A DNA stretch of 7,028 nt from Oscillospiraceae bacterium (GTDB lineage Bacteria; Bacillota_A; Clostridia; Oscillospirales; Ruminococcaceae): assembly GCA_017848205.1 (NCBI GenBank), contig JAGDDO010000364.1, positions 1 to 7,028 of the forward strand. The letters run 5' to 3'. Position 1 is the stretch's first letter, and every line of letters starts with the position of its first letter. Below the pieces are notes generated by a model. The model saw only the letters and a program-made list of their open reading frames with translations, was not told the origin of the DNA and searched no databases. A program made the translations under genes and the position numbers. This document shows, in pieces, positions 1 through 6,238 of this stretch.

Positions 1-5
1 CCTTT

Positions 6-42
6 AGAAAGCTCTGTTCTCTGAACAGGGCTTTCTCCCTTT
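6..42 (+). terminator. Hairpin, possible intrinsic terminator of an upstream unit
   Basis: A 14-bp stem (6-19 with 23-36) closes on a three-base loop and has one G-T wobble. It is followed by a pyrimidine-rich tail (CCCTTT) rather than a clean T-run, so as a terminator it is weaker than the hairpin that follows. No coding frame is evident around it, which fits the 3' end of a transcript from a gene left of the window. The orientation is inferred from the tail. Confidence 0.55.
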
Positions 43-63
43 ACGGGGAAAACCAGTATTCAG

Positions 64-94
64 ACCCTTTTCCCTTCCGGAGAAGGGTTTTTCT
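64..94 (+). terminator. Intrinsic (Rho-independent) terminator
   Basis: A 10-bp stem (64-73 with 79-88, one G-T wobble) has a five-base loop and runs directly into a T-run at 88-92 followed by CT. This is the classic shape of a Rho-independent terminator reading on the + strand. It separates whatever lies upstream from the rpe promoter at 215-243, so the rpe operon is probably its own transcription unit. Confidence 0.85.
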
Positions 95-214
95 ATTAAA
101 CGAAAAATATATTTTTGCGTTCACCGTATTTTCGTAAACTATGTGCAATGTGCGAAAAAACAGCCTGCCTGAAATGTTTCTAATTATTTTTTATAAAAAA
201 TTATCTTATTTTTG

Positions 215-243
215 TTGACCTTGCAAAGAAAATAAGGTATTAT
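215..243 (+). promoter_or_regulatory. Sigma-A type promoter for the rpe operon
   Basis: The -35 box TTGACC (215-220) and the -10 box TATTAT (238-243) are separated by exactly 17 bp, each differing from consensus at one position. A very A/T-rich block lies just upstream of the -35 box. Transcription would start near 250, leaving a leader of about 50 nt before the rpe start. I see no other good promoter before 5397, so this one probably drives all five genes. Confidence 0.8.
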
Positions 244-288
244 ATATATGTATGTATTTTGCATTATAATAATTTTCTATATAATCCT

Positions 289-293
289 GGAGG
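289..293 (+). promoter_or_regulatory. Ribosome binding site that selects the TTG start of rpe
   Basis: GGAGG lies 10 nt before the TTG at 304. The nearer TTG at 294 runs into a stop after three further codons, and the frame from 304 gives the conserved N-terminal strand of the family, so 304 is the supported start. Confidence 0.75.
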
Positions 294-303
294 TTGAACT
301 TTT

Positions 304-948
304 TTGAAAACTTATATTTCCGCTTCTATACTCGGTGCTGATCTTCTGAATCTTGCAGATGAATGTGACAGACTTAAGCAGAACGGAGTGGACATGCTGC
401 ATTTCGATGTAATGGACGGACGCTTTGTTGACAACATTTCATTCGGACTCCCTGTACTCGAAAAACTTAACAGCTATACAGACATTTTCAAGGATGTTCA
501 TCTTATGATAAGCGATCCTCTGAAATACATAGATGCTTTCGTCAAAGCCGGAAGCGACATGATAACATTTCACGTGGAAAGCGACTCCGATCCGGATGCA
601 GTAATATCTGCTGTTAAGGCAGCAGGAATAAAGTGCGGTATCTCAGTGAAGCCAAAGACTCCGGTCGAAGATATCTATAAATATCTCGACAGAGTGGACA
701 TGGTTCTTGTCATGACAGTTGAACCGGGCTTCGGCGGACAGGGTTTTATCCCGGAAACTGCTGAAAAGGTGCGCACTCTCAGAAAGTACATTACAGATAA
801 TGGTCTTGATACTGACATTGAGGTCGATGGCGGAATTAACGCAAAGACTATCTCCGTTGTCAGAGATGCCGGGGCTAACGTTATAGTTTCAGGAAGCTAT
901 CTTTTCAATGCGGCTTCCATGGCAGACGCAGTCAGATCTTTGAAATGA
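304..948 (+). CDS. rpe: Ribulose-phosphate 3-epimerase
   Basis: This cytoplasmic enzyme interconverts D-ribulose 5-phosphate and D-xylulose 5-phosphate in the non-oxidative pentose phosphate pathway. The 214 residues match the usual length of this single-domain TIM barrel. Visible family signatures are Ser-Ile-Leu at 8-10, HFDVMDG at 33-39, HLMI at 66-69, the EPGFGGQGF phosphate/lid loop at 140-148, VDGGIN at 174-179 and the phosphate-binding VSGSYLF at 195-201. The expected metal ligands His33, Asp35, His66 and Asp175 are all present, with Asp35 and Asp175 as the acid-base pair, so it should be active. It starts with TTG behind a good GGAGG. In many Firmicutes rpe follows prpC-prkC-rsgA; here terminators and a promoter lie upstream and cell-wall genes follow. 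The next gene begins 19 nt downstream. Confidence 0.96.
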   Translation: MKTYISASILGADLLNLADECDRLKQNGVDMLHFDVMDGRFVDNISFGLPVLEKLNSYTDIFKDVHLMISDPLKYIDAFVKAGSDMITFHVESDSDPDAVISAVKAAGIKCGISVKPKTPVEDIYKYLDRVDMVLVMTVEPGFGGQGFIPETAEKVRTLRKYITDNGLDTDIEVDGGINAKTISVVRDAGANVIVSGSYLFNAASMADAVRSLK

Positions 949-967
949 TATAAAGGAGAGATATTAA

Positions 968-2266
968 ATGAAAAAAAACAAGGGCATGAAAATATATAAA
1001 CAGAGAAAGAAAAAGAGAGGAAGCGACAGCCAGATACTTTCGATTCTCGGCACATGTGCTGTAGTGTTCGGTGCTGGTATCTTCGGCTACTATGTTATCG
1101 CTGTACCAATGGCAAAGGTTTTCCGTTCAATGAACAGCGAACCTGAAGTAATGGTTTCCGATTCCATAGCTGAAGACAGTCTTCCTGTAATTACTGAAGC
1201 TGTGACTACAAGATACAAGAGCAGCCTTGACGGCCTCGAGATCGAAAAAGTCGGTGACGCTGAAGAAAAGCCTGTAACAACAGTTGTCGTTACTGAAAAT
1301 GATATGATCGTAACTTCTGTTCCTGCTGTAACATCATCAGTTTTATCTGAAACAGTTACTGAAGCACAGCAGCCGGTGGCATCACCTTCTCCTTCAGCTG
1401 CTCCTGTTCAGGCAGTAGTTAAGGGCGGTTGTCTCTATCTTTCCGTTTCAGACATCGAAAGCATAGAAGCGCTTACTTCAAAGCTTTCTTCTGTAAAGGA
1501 CTGCACATCAGTTGCAATTCCGCTCAAGGCAACAGGCGGTTACGTAAACTATGATTCTGAAGTAAGTTCAGCAAGACTTTCAGGTGCAGTATCATCCTAC
1601 CTTTCACTCAGTGAGATCGTAAGTACAGTAACTGAAAAGGGTCTTGTTCCTGTTGCTGAGATAAGCACGGTAGCAGACAACATCTACCCTGTAACATATA
1701 AAAAGGCAGCTTACCAGTTTGAAGACGGATATACAGGTGAGTGGCTCGACAACAAGGCAGAAGCAGGCGGCAAGCCATGGCTCTCACCGTTTTCTCCTGT
1801 TTGTCAGGAATATCTCTGCGCACTTGTTGACGAAATAACATCAGCCGGCATCAAGAGCGTTATCTGTACAGATAACTATTTCCCACCGTTCCGTGAAAAG
1901 GACTTAGGCTACATCGGTGAGATCGTAAAATCACCTGAACGTTACAAGGGCCTTACAAATCTTGTGAACATGCTTAGCCAGTCTGCATCTGCAAACGGCG
2001 GCAAGGTTATGCTCGAAGTTTCAGCTTCCGACATAATCAATTCATCAGCTGAAGTATTCCATCCTGAAGAATTCGGTACAATGTCACTGGTTGTAAACAT
2101 CAACATGGACGAGTTCGGCGGCGAATCTGTTCACTCAGTTCTTGACAAGATAAACGGAAAGACCGGCAGCATGAAGATCGTTCCATGCGTTTCCGGAGGC
2201 GGCGACAGTGCGTCTGTTATAAGCACACTCAAGTCCATGGGCTATGACCTCTACATGATCAGATAA
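968..2266 (+). CDS. Membrane-anchored protein with glycoside-hydrolase-like (DUF4015-like) domain
   Basis: The 432 residues begin with a very basic cytoplasmic tail (1-17), then one membrane segment (about 21-46) with no lipobox, so it is a signal-anchor with the bulk outside. Residues 55-150 form a Thr/Val/Ser/Pro-rich low-complexity spacer suited to crossing the wall. The C-terminal domain (about 153-432) reads like the putative glycosidase family DUF4015 (PF13200): GGYVNYDSEV at 190-199, an alternating strand-helix pattern as in a TIM barrel, WLSPFSPVCQEY at 271-282 where the family usually has a WVDPYS-type motif, and TDNYFPPF at 301-308 where it usually has FDYIRFPS. Asp302 would correspond to the conserved acidic residue of that motif. 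The family assignment is from memory of motifs and the substrate is unknown; a wall glycan is a guess from its place next to a peptidoglycan synthase pair. The start at 968 has AGGAG at 954-958. Its stop is 2 nt before the FHA gene. Confidence 0.7.
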   Translation: MKKNKGMKIYKQRKKKRGSDSQILSILGTCAVVFGAGIFGYYVIAVPMAKVFRSMNSEPEVMVSDSIAEDSLPVITEAVTTRYKSSLDGLEIEKVGDAEEKPVTTVVVTENDMIVTSVPAVTSSVLSETVTEAQQPVASPSPSAAPVQAVVKGGCLYLSVSDIESIEALTSKLSSVKDCTSVAIPLKATGGYVNYDSEVSSARLSGAVSSYLSLSEIVSTVTEKGLVPVAEISTVADNIYPVTYKKAAYQFEDGYTGEWLDNKAEAGGKPWLSPFSPVCQEYLCALVDEITSAGIKSVICTDNYFPPFREKDLGYIGEIVKSPERYKGLTNLVNMLSQSASANGGKVMLEVSASDIINSSAEVFHPEEFGTMSLVVNINMDEFGGESVHSVLDKINGKTGSMKIVPCVSGGGDSASVISTLKSMGYDLYMIR

Positions 2267-2271
2267 TCATG
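2254..2271 (+). promoter_or_regulatory. Inverted repeat covering the stop/start junction before the FHA gene
   Basis: CATGAT (2254-2259) and ATCATG (2266-2271) form a perfect 6-bp inverted repeat around a six-base loop. The right arm contains the ATG of the FHA gene and the loop contains most of the TAA stop of the preceding gene. No Shine-Dalgarno sequence precedes that ATG. The arrangement would suit translational coupling, in which ribosomes finishing the upstream gene open the stem and reinitiate. The stem is short and A/T-rich, so a chance palindrome is possible. Confidence 0.35.
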
Positions 2272-2793
2272 AACGTTGATCTTAATAATGTGAATATAAG
2301 TCTGGAATCTGTTTCCGATCTGCTGAACGGCCTCTACGCTCAGATAATCACGTTCAGAGGCTTTGCAAGTGTGTTCGTCATGCTCTTTATCGACCTCTGT
2401 GCGCTGTTCATTCTGCTCAAAAGCGGATCGGAAAAGAAACTGTGCCATAAAAAATGGCGTAAGGAGTTCGGATACATTGCCGTCGTTGAGGGCGGCAGAG
2501 TAATTCCGGTAGAAACATCCGAAATACTGCTCGGGCGTCACCGTTCGGCAGATATCCAGTTTCCTGATCTTTCTGTTTCCAGATACCATGCCGTGCTGAC
2601 TTATTCCGACGGTGTTTTCCTTCTTGAGGATCTTAATTCAAAGTCAGGCACCTATCTTAACGGAAAGAAGATCCATTCCGCTGTGATCAACGTCGATGAC
2701 GAGATCAGACTTGGCGCAGTGGTTTTTCATATAAAGAGAATAAAGGAGACAAACAATGGCGGCCGAAAAGGTAAAGGAAAACGCAAAGCTTAA
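2269..2793 (+). CDS. Membrane-anchored FHA-domain protein
   Basis: This 174-residue protein has a short N-terminal region, one membrane segment (about 31-51), a basic linker (56-65) and a forkhead-associated domain (about 68-158), a fold that binds phospho-threonine peptides. The binding-site signatures are intact: GR at 89-90, SRYH at 104-107 and the LNSKSGTYLNG stretch at 122-132. The C-terminus is Lys/Gly/Arg-rich. By the positive-inside rule the FHA domain faces the cytoplasm, where it could read phosphorylation by a PrkC/PknB-type kinase. It lies between the hydrolase-like gene and the SEDS/PBP pair, so a role in recruiting or regulating wall synthesis is a fair inference. The start at 2269 is the first in-frame ATG but lacks a ribosome binding site; in-frame alternatives (GTG at 2290, ATG at 2380) have none either. 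Its 3' end overlaps the next gene by 38 nt. Confidence 0.9.
   Translation: MNVDLNNVNISLESVSDLLNGLYAQIITFRGFASVFVMLFIDLCALFILLKSGSEKKLCHKKWRKEFGYIAVVEGGRVIPVETSEILLGRHRSADIQFPDLSVSRYHAVLTYSDGVFLLEDLNSKSGTYLNGKKIHSAVINVDDEIRLGAVVFHIKRIKETNNGGRKGKGKRKA
2743..2748 (+). promoter_or_regulatory. Ribosome binding site of the SEDS gene, inside the FHA gene
   Basis: AAGGAG, 7 nt before the ATG at 2756, lies within the FHA coding sequence. It supports the start at 2756 and so the 38-nt overlap in a different frame, rather than a later start after the FHA stop at 2791-2793. Confidence 0.8.
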
Positions 2794-4060
2794 TTACTTT
2801 TTCATTAAACTATTCGTTGTACTTACACACATCGTTCTGCTGTTAAACGTTTATTTAAACGGGGTATACGATGACGCTGCTGCGGTCATCATACTCTCGG
2901 CTTTCGTAATAGCCTCAGACGTGATCTATTTCATGATACTCGGAACGTTTACGCAGGATACTTATACAGTTGACTACCTTCTGGTACTTATTGCAAACAT
3001 AAGTCTGATCTTTCAGTCTTGTTTTGGCGGTGTTCAATTTAACCTTAAACATTTTATTACACTGACTGCCGGAATGATTTCATGTCATGCCGGCTATTTG
3101 TTTACGCGGAACAGCTTTAAGGCTGAGAAATTCAGACCATACTGCTACGCCGGCATAGGTGTGCTCATGATCGTGATCCTGCTTTTTGCCGGTTCGAGAA
3201 GCATGTGGATAAACATCGGCAGCTTTTCAGTTCAGCCGTCTGAATTCATGAAACCGCTTCTTGTCATGATCTGCGCTTCATCGCTGCAGAGCCAGCAGAC
3301 CAAGAAAAAATACTGGATCATCCGTACTGCTCCGAACAATATCGGCATGGTACTTATCTCGGTCCTCATCATTGCTTTTCAGTGGTGGTGCCGCGACCTC
3401 GGAAGTATACCTACATTTGCTGCAGTTACCGGATGTGCTCTTATAAACAGACTCTGCTATCCTAAGGCTGCTTTTTCAAAGAGAAAGATCGGAGCTCTTG
3501 CTGCCGGTGCAGTCGCTCTTGCAGTACTTGCCGTAAAGTTTGCTCCGGGATATGTAAAGGACAGACTCTACGTTGACATCTGGGCAGATCAGTACGGAAA
3601 CGGTTATCAGCAGTGCCGTGCCCTTATTGCAATGGCAGAAGGCGGATGGCTTGGAAAGGGACCGGGCGCGGGACGGCTCAGCAATGTTGCAGCTTACGAT
3701 ACCGACATAGTATTTTCATCCGTTTCAGAAGAATGGGGACTGCTTGCAGCAATACTCTTTGTGATACTCATCGTTCTCATGCTCGCAACATCTCTGATAA
3801 ATACTCCTAAATGCTATTATCACGGTACAATTGCCGTAGGCGTAACAGCAGTCTTTGTTGTACAGATGTCCCTTAATATTTTCGGATCATGCAACATGAT
3901 CCCTTTCACAGGCGTTACTCTTCCATTCCTTTCAAACGGCGGTACATCTATTGTTACCAGTGGTTTTCTGATAGGAATGCTCAAGGCTTCACAGTCACCT
4001 GTTTTTGTAAGAAACATAGTTGAAGTGGAACCCGGAACTGAAAGAGGTGATCAGTCATGA
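2756..4060 (+). CDS. SEDS-family peptidoglycan glycosyltransferase (FtsW/RodA/SpoVE type)
   Basis: A polytopic membrane protein of 434 residues, normal for SEDS proteins, which polymerise lipid II into glycan strands on the outer face of the membrane with a partner class B PBP. About ten hydrophobic segments are visible. Family landmarks in order: WINIGSFSVQPSEFMKP (151-167), RDLGS (213-217, usually PDLGT), YQQCRALIAMAEGGWLGKGPG region (284-304), DTDIVFSSVSEEWG (315-328) and GVTLPFLSNGGTS (386-398, usually PF-SYGGSS). Asp278, just before GNGYQ, is a likely counterpart of the catalytic aspartate in the large extracellular loop, though I could not align it rigorously. The Pro-to-Arg and Tyr-to-Asn changes mark it as a divergent paralogue, and motifs alone cannot tell a division, elongation or sporulation role. 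It ends in a 4-nt ATGA overlap with the PBP gene, the usual SEDS-bPBP pairing. Confidence 0.93.
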   Translation: MAAEKVKENAKLNYFFIKLFVVLTHIVLLLNVYLNGVYDDAAAVIILSAFVIASDVIYFMILGTFTQDTYTVDYLLVLIANISLIFQSCFGGVQFNLKHFITLTAGMISCHAGYLFTRNSFKAEKFRPYCYAGIGVLMIVILLFAGSRSMWINIGSFSVQPSEFMKPLLVMICASSLQSQQTKKKYWIIRTAPNNIGMVLISVLIIAFQWWCRDLGSIPTFAAVTGCALINRLCYPKAAFSKRKIGALAAGAVALAVLAVKFAPGYVKDRLYVDIWADQYGNGYQQCRALIAMAEGGWLGKGPGAGRLSNVAAYDTDIVFSSVSEEWGLLAAILFVILIVLMLATSLINTPKCYYHGTIAVGVTAVFVVQMSLNIFGSCNMIPFTGVTLPFLSNGGTSIVTSGFLIGMLKASQSPVFVRNIVEVEPGTERGDQS

Positions 4061-5397
4061 GAAGCATAAGAAGAAACATGCGCCTGATCACGACTATGCT
4101 CACACTGTTTATGGCAGGCATGGCGGCTCTTTCATTCAAGATCTATTCAGAATCCTCATTCTACATGAGCAACTCTGACTCGGTATCTCTCGGAAAAGTC
4201 CTTGACAGGAACGGCGATGTCCTTTTTGATCAGAACGCAGATCCTGATACATACGGGTACGACCATTTTACCGACGTTGCCAATTTCATAGGAAATGACA
4301 GCGGCCAGATGACCAACACTCTCGTGTCTGAAAACATACAGTACCTCAGTAACTATTCCTTTTCAGCAGGACTTCGAAATGAAAACGGAAACAGCAGCAT
4401 AGTCACAACTCTTGACCATGACGCCAATCAGAGAGTGTATGATGCATTCGGCGACAAGAACGGCACAGCTATTGCCTATAACTATCTGACCGGCGAGATC
4501 CTTGTCTGCGTCAGCAGGCCGGGACTTAATCCCTTCGGTGGATATAACGATCTTGAAGACGGAAGCCTTCTGTGCAAGGCATTTTATAAATTTACTCCGG
4601 GATCTACCCAGAAGATACTTACCACTGCAGCAGCATGTGAAACGATGGGAAGCGAACTTCTCGAATCGAAACGCTACAAATGTGAAGGCGCTTTTGTAAA
4701 CCGTTCGGGCAAGGAGATATTCTGTCATTTCCTTTCCGGACACGGCGAACAGAATATCCGTGAAGCTTTTGCCAACAGCTGCAATCCGTTCTATGCCCAG
4801 CTGGTTGAAGACGGCGACTTTGTTATGAACAACGTAATGAAAGTCTTCCGTGATATGGGCTATTCCGTGAACGGATCCAAAGCCATCTCTCTTGAGATCA
4901 ACGGTATCAGTGCCGAAACTGCATCTACCGTGCTTAGCGACAAGGGCGATTTTTCAACTGAGTGGGGCTTTATCGGTCAGGGTGAGACCATGATAAGTCC
5001 GTGTATGCTTATGGTATGGCAGAGCGCGATAGCAACCGGAAAGGGAAGTTCAGTTCTTCCGTATGTCATAAGCAGTACGACTGATGTAGTCGGAAACGTT
5101 ACTGAAATGAAAAGTGCCGGATCAACAAAACAGCTTTTCTCTCCTGAGACAGCTGCCTATGTCCGTGAACTTATGGTCAGCAACGGGACCCGTTATTCTG
5201 ATTCCATACCGGGATATTCCCTTGGACTCAAAAGCGGTACTGCCCAGGTGAAAAACGGCGAGGAAGAAAACTCTTTTCTTACAGGCTTCAATACCGATAC
5301 CGACAAACCGATAGCATTCTGTGTTCTTATAGAAAACAAAGATGAGTGGGGAATTACAACAGATTCGATCGTAAGTGCTCTTCTTGACGCACTGTGA
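4057..5397 (+). CDS. Class B penicillin-binding protein (PbpA-like transpeptidase)
   Basis: This D,D-transpeptidase cross-links peptidoglycan stems and would work with the SEDS polymerase encoded just upstream. It has a short cytoplasmic tail, one membrane anchor (about 9-28) and an extracellular part. The LGKVLDRNGDVL segment (45-56) matches the class B opening motif, and the domain entry is visible at VTTLDHDANQRVYDAFG (116-132) and YLTGEILVCVSRP (143-155). All three catalytic motifs are present: STQK (183-186, nucleophile Ser183), SCN (241-243) and KSGT (392-395), with a GQGE loop at 307-310. At 446 residues it is short: only about 90 residues separate the anchor from the catalytic domain, as in actinobacterial PbpA, and there is no room for the large N-terminal module of PBP2/PBP3. 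GAGGTGA lies 6 nt before the ATG. It appears to be the last gene of the operon. Confidence 0.95.
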   Translation: MRSIRRNMRLITTMLTLFMAGMAALSFKIYSESSFYMSNSDSVSLGKVLDRNGDVLFDQNADPDTYGYDHFTDVANFIGNDSGQMTNTLVSENIQYLSNYSFSAGLRNENGNSSIVTTLDHDANQRVYDAFGDKNGTAIAYNYLTGEILVCVSRPGLNPFGGYNDLEDGSLLCKAFYKFTPGSTQKILTTAAACETMGSELLESKRYKCEGAFVNRSGKEIFCHFLSGHGEQNIREAFANSCNPFYAQLVEDGDFVMNNVMKVFRDMGYSVNGSKAISLEINGISAETASTVLSDKGDFSTEWGFIGQGETMISPCMLMVWQSAIATGKGSSVLPYVISSTTDVVGNVTEMKSAGSTKQLFSPETAAYVRELMVSNGTRYSDSIPGYSLGLKSGTAQVKNGEEENSFLTGFNTDTDKPIAFCVLIENKDEWGITTDSIVSALLDAL

Positions 5398-5410
5398 TCT
5401 TTTACGGGGC

Positions 5411-5446
5411 TTCATTTTTTCAGAAGAGAAAAAACGAATTTGTTTT
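5411..5446 (+). terminator. Possible weak terminator after the PBP gene
   Basis: TTTTTTC (5415-5421) pairs with GAAAAAA (5428-5434) over a six-base loop, and beyond one mismatch TTC (5411-5413) pairs with GAA (5436-5438). TTTGTTTT follows at 5439-5446. The position just after the operon's last stop and before a new promoter fits termination, but the stem is nearly all A-T and would be unstable, so read-through is likely. Confidence 0.4.
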
Positions 5447-5467
5447 GGAAACTTTGCACTTTAATGA

Positions 5468-5496
5468 TTGACTAACAGAACATAATTTTGTATAAT
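5468..5496 (+). promoter_or_regulatory. Consensus sigma-A promoter for the second unit
   Basis: TTGACT (5468-5473) and a perfect TATAAT (5491-5496) are separated by exactly 17 bp. Transcription would start near 5503, giving a leader of about 60 nt before the ATG at 5566. It marks the membrane-protein gene and the gene after it as a unit separate from the cell-wall operon. I see no clear operator next to it, so constitutive expression is plausible. Confidence 0.85.
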
Positions 5497-5565
5497 AATT
5501 AGTATAAACACTTTTGCGAATCAGTAAAAGTATCGCAGAGATTCTGGGAAAAACGAGGTGAACCA

Positions 5566-6222
5566 ATGGAAGATCTGGCTTTCATTCAGAGCTGCTTTGA
5601 CACATATGACGAAACGTTTACATGGTATATTCCTGATGAAGCAGAAAAAGCTGTGATAATGGAACAGCTTGAAAAGGAAACCTATGATAATCCTCACATG
5701 TATATAAACAAATATGAAAAAAAGGATATAATCCCTGCGGCAAAGCACAAGGCCCGAAATGACATTCTTTTCGTTATGCCGGACGGGGTATGTGCCATCG
5801 CGCATCTTCTTTATGGTAAAAAAGCAGATGAGAAGGAAGATATTCACTTTATATTTTTCAGCAGCAGTTCTTCTGCGATGAAGTACATACTCAAGCAGTA
5901 CAGAACAGAATGCTATGGAGAAAAGGAATTCGTTCTCTCACAGCGTGACAAGTCAGAAATAATCCTCTTCCTGCTTCAGTTTGTTTTGTTCCTGGCGATT
6001 CCTAAGATCAGAAATATTGTAGCTGTCGTGCTCGGAATAATCCTTTACATACTGATCCTTGTTGACTGGAAGGAAAGCGGGTTCAACCTGTTCCGCGACC
6101 GCAAGCTTGACCACATCAAGGTCATCCCACTGCTCAGATATCAGATAGCATATATTTCGATAATTACAGTCATGCTTATCATCGGCATTCCTCTTGCTGT
6201 AATTGTCGGTCTTAAAATATAA
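5566..6222 (+). CDS. Unrecognised protein with soluble N-terminus and C-terminal membrane segments
   Basis: I do not recognise a family for this 218-residue protein. The first 128 residues are soluble and mixed in charge, with an acidic, helix-prone start (1-40), a strand pair around ILFVMPDGVCAIAHLLYG (67-84) and a hydrophobic strand followed by a serine run (HFIFFSSSSS, 94-103). The C-terminal part has about three membrane segments, near 130-145, 149-166 and 193-216, separated by a charged loop (167-190). There is no signal peptide, so the N-terminal domain should be cytoplasmic. The start is well supported by GAGGTGA at 5555-5561, 4 nt before the ATG. It is the first gene after a consensus promoter, and the next gene begins 16 nt after its stop, so the two probably act together. 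No catalytic motif is visible; a membrane-bound adaptor or sensor is only a guess. Confidence 0.85.
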   Translation: MEDLAFIQSCFDTYDETFTWYIPDEAEKAVIMEQLEKETYDNPHMYINKYEKKDIIPAAKHKARNDILFVMPDGVCAIAHLLYGKKADEKEDIHFIFFSSSSSAMKYILKQYRTECYGEKEFVLSQRDKSEIILFLLQFVLFLAIPKIRNIVAVVLGIILYILILVDWKESGFNLFRDRKLDHIKVIPLLRYQIAYISIITVMLIIGIPLAVIVGLKI

Positions 6223-6225
6223 TAC

Positions 6226-6231
6226 GGGGGA
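6226..6231 (+). promoter_or_regulatory. Ribosome binding site that selects the TTG start at 6239
   Basis: GGGGGA lies 7 nt before TTG 6239. The ATG at 6232 is too close to this site and reaches a stop after four further codons, so it is not the start. The long frame from 6239 stays open to the window end. Confidence 0.65.
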
Positions 6232-6238
6232 ATGCAAA

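Larger units (their letters stand above)
95..303 (+). other. Non-coding leader region before rpe
   Basis: This AT-rich intergenic stretch holds the rpe promoter (215-243) and the ribosome binding site (289-293). Between 95 and 180 I see no gene and no recognisable riboswitch; the only structure is a short inverted repeat, TTTTCG at 129-134 with CGAAAA at 153-158. Positions 181-214 are almost pure A/T and could act as an UP element for the promoter. The predicted transcript leader is only about 50 nt, too short for most riboswitches. Confidence 0.6.

Noticed and set aside
129..158. Inverted repeat TTTTCG / CGAAAA as an operator or RNA structure
   Set aside because: Only six A/T-rich base pairs around an 18-nt loop, upstream of the promoter and outside the predicted transcript; too little to support a call.
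265..285. Extra TATAAT boxes at 265-270 and 280-285 upstream of rpe
   Set aside because: Neither has a reasonable -35 box at 16-18 bp; the second would also place the transcript start on top of or beyond the ribosome binding site.
95..303. Riboswitch or T-box in the rpe leader
   Set aside because: The promoter position leaves a leader of only about 50 nt, and I see no conserved T-box or riboswitch core.
1608..1841. Minus-strand open frame of 77 codons inside the hydrolase-like gene
   Set aside because: It lies wholly antisense to a well supported gene and has a Cys/Arg/Leu/Gln-rich low-quality composition, with no supporting domain.
2251..2589. Minus-strand open frame of 112 codons opposite the FHA gene
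   Set aside because: It is antisense to the FHA domain with its conserved motifs and shows no family resemblance of its own.
4363..4743. Minus-strand open frame of 126 codons opposite the PBP gene
   Set aside because: It overlaps the nucleophile region of a clear PBP on the other strand; the open frame is a by-product of that gene's codon use.
5521..5847. Minus-strand open frame of 108 codons rich in Phe and Ile
   Set aside because: It covers the promoter leader and 5' half of the membrane-protein gene; the composition is that of the reverse complement of Lys/Glu codons.
6194..6223. Possible promoter (TTGCTG, 18 bp, TATAAT) at the end of the membrane-protein gene
   Set aside because: The transcript would start at about the ribosome binding site of the next gene and remove most of it; the TATAAT arises from the Lys-Ile-stop codons.
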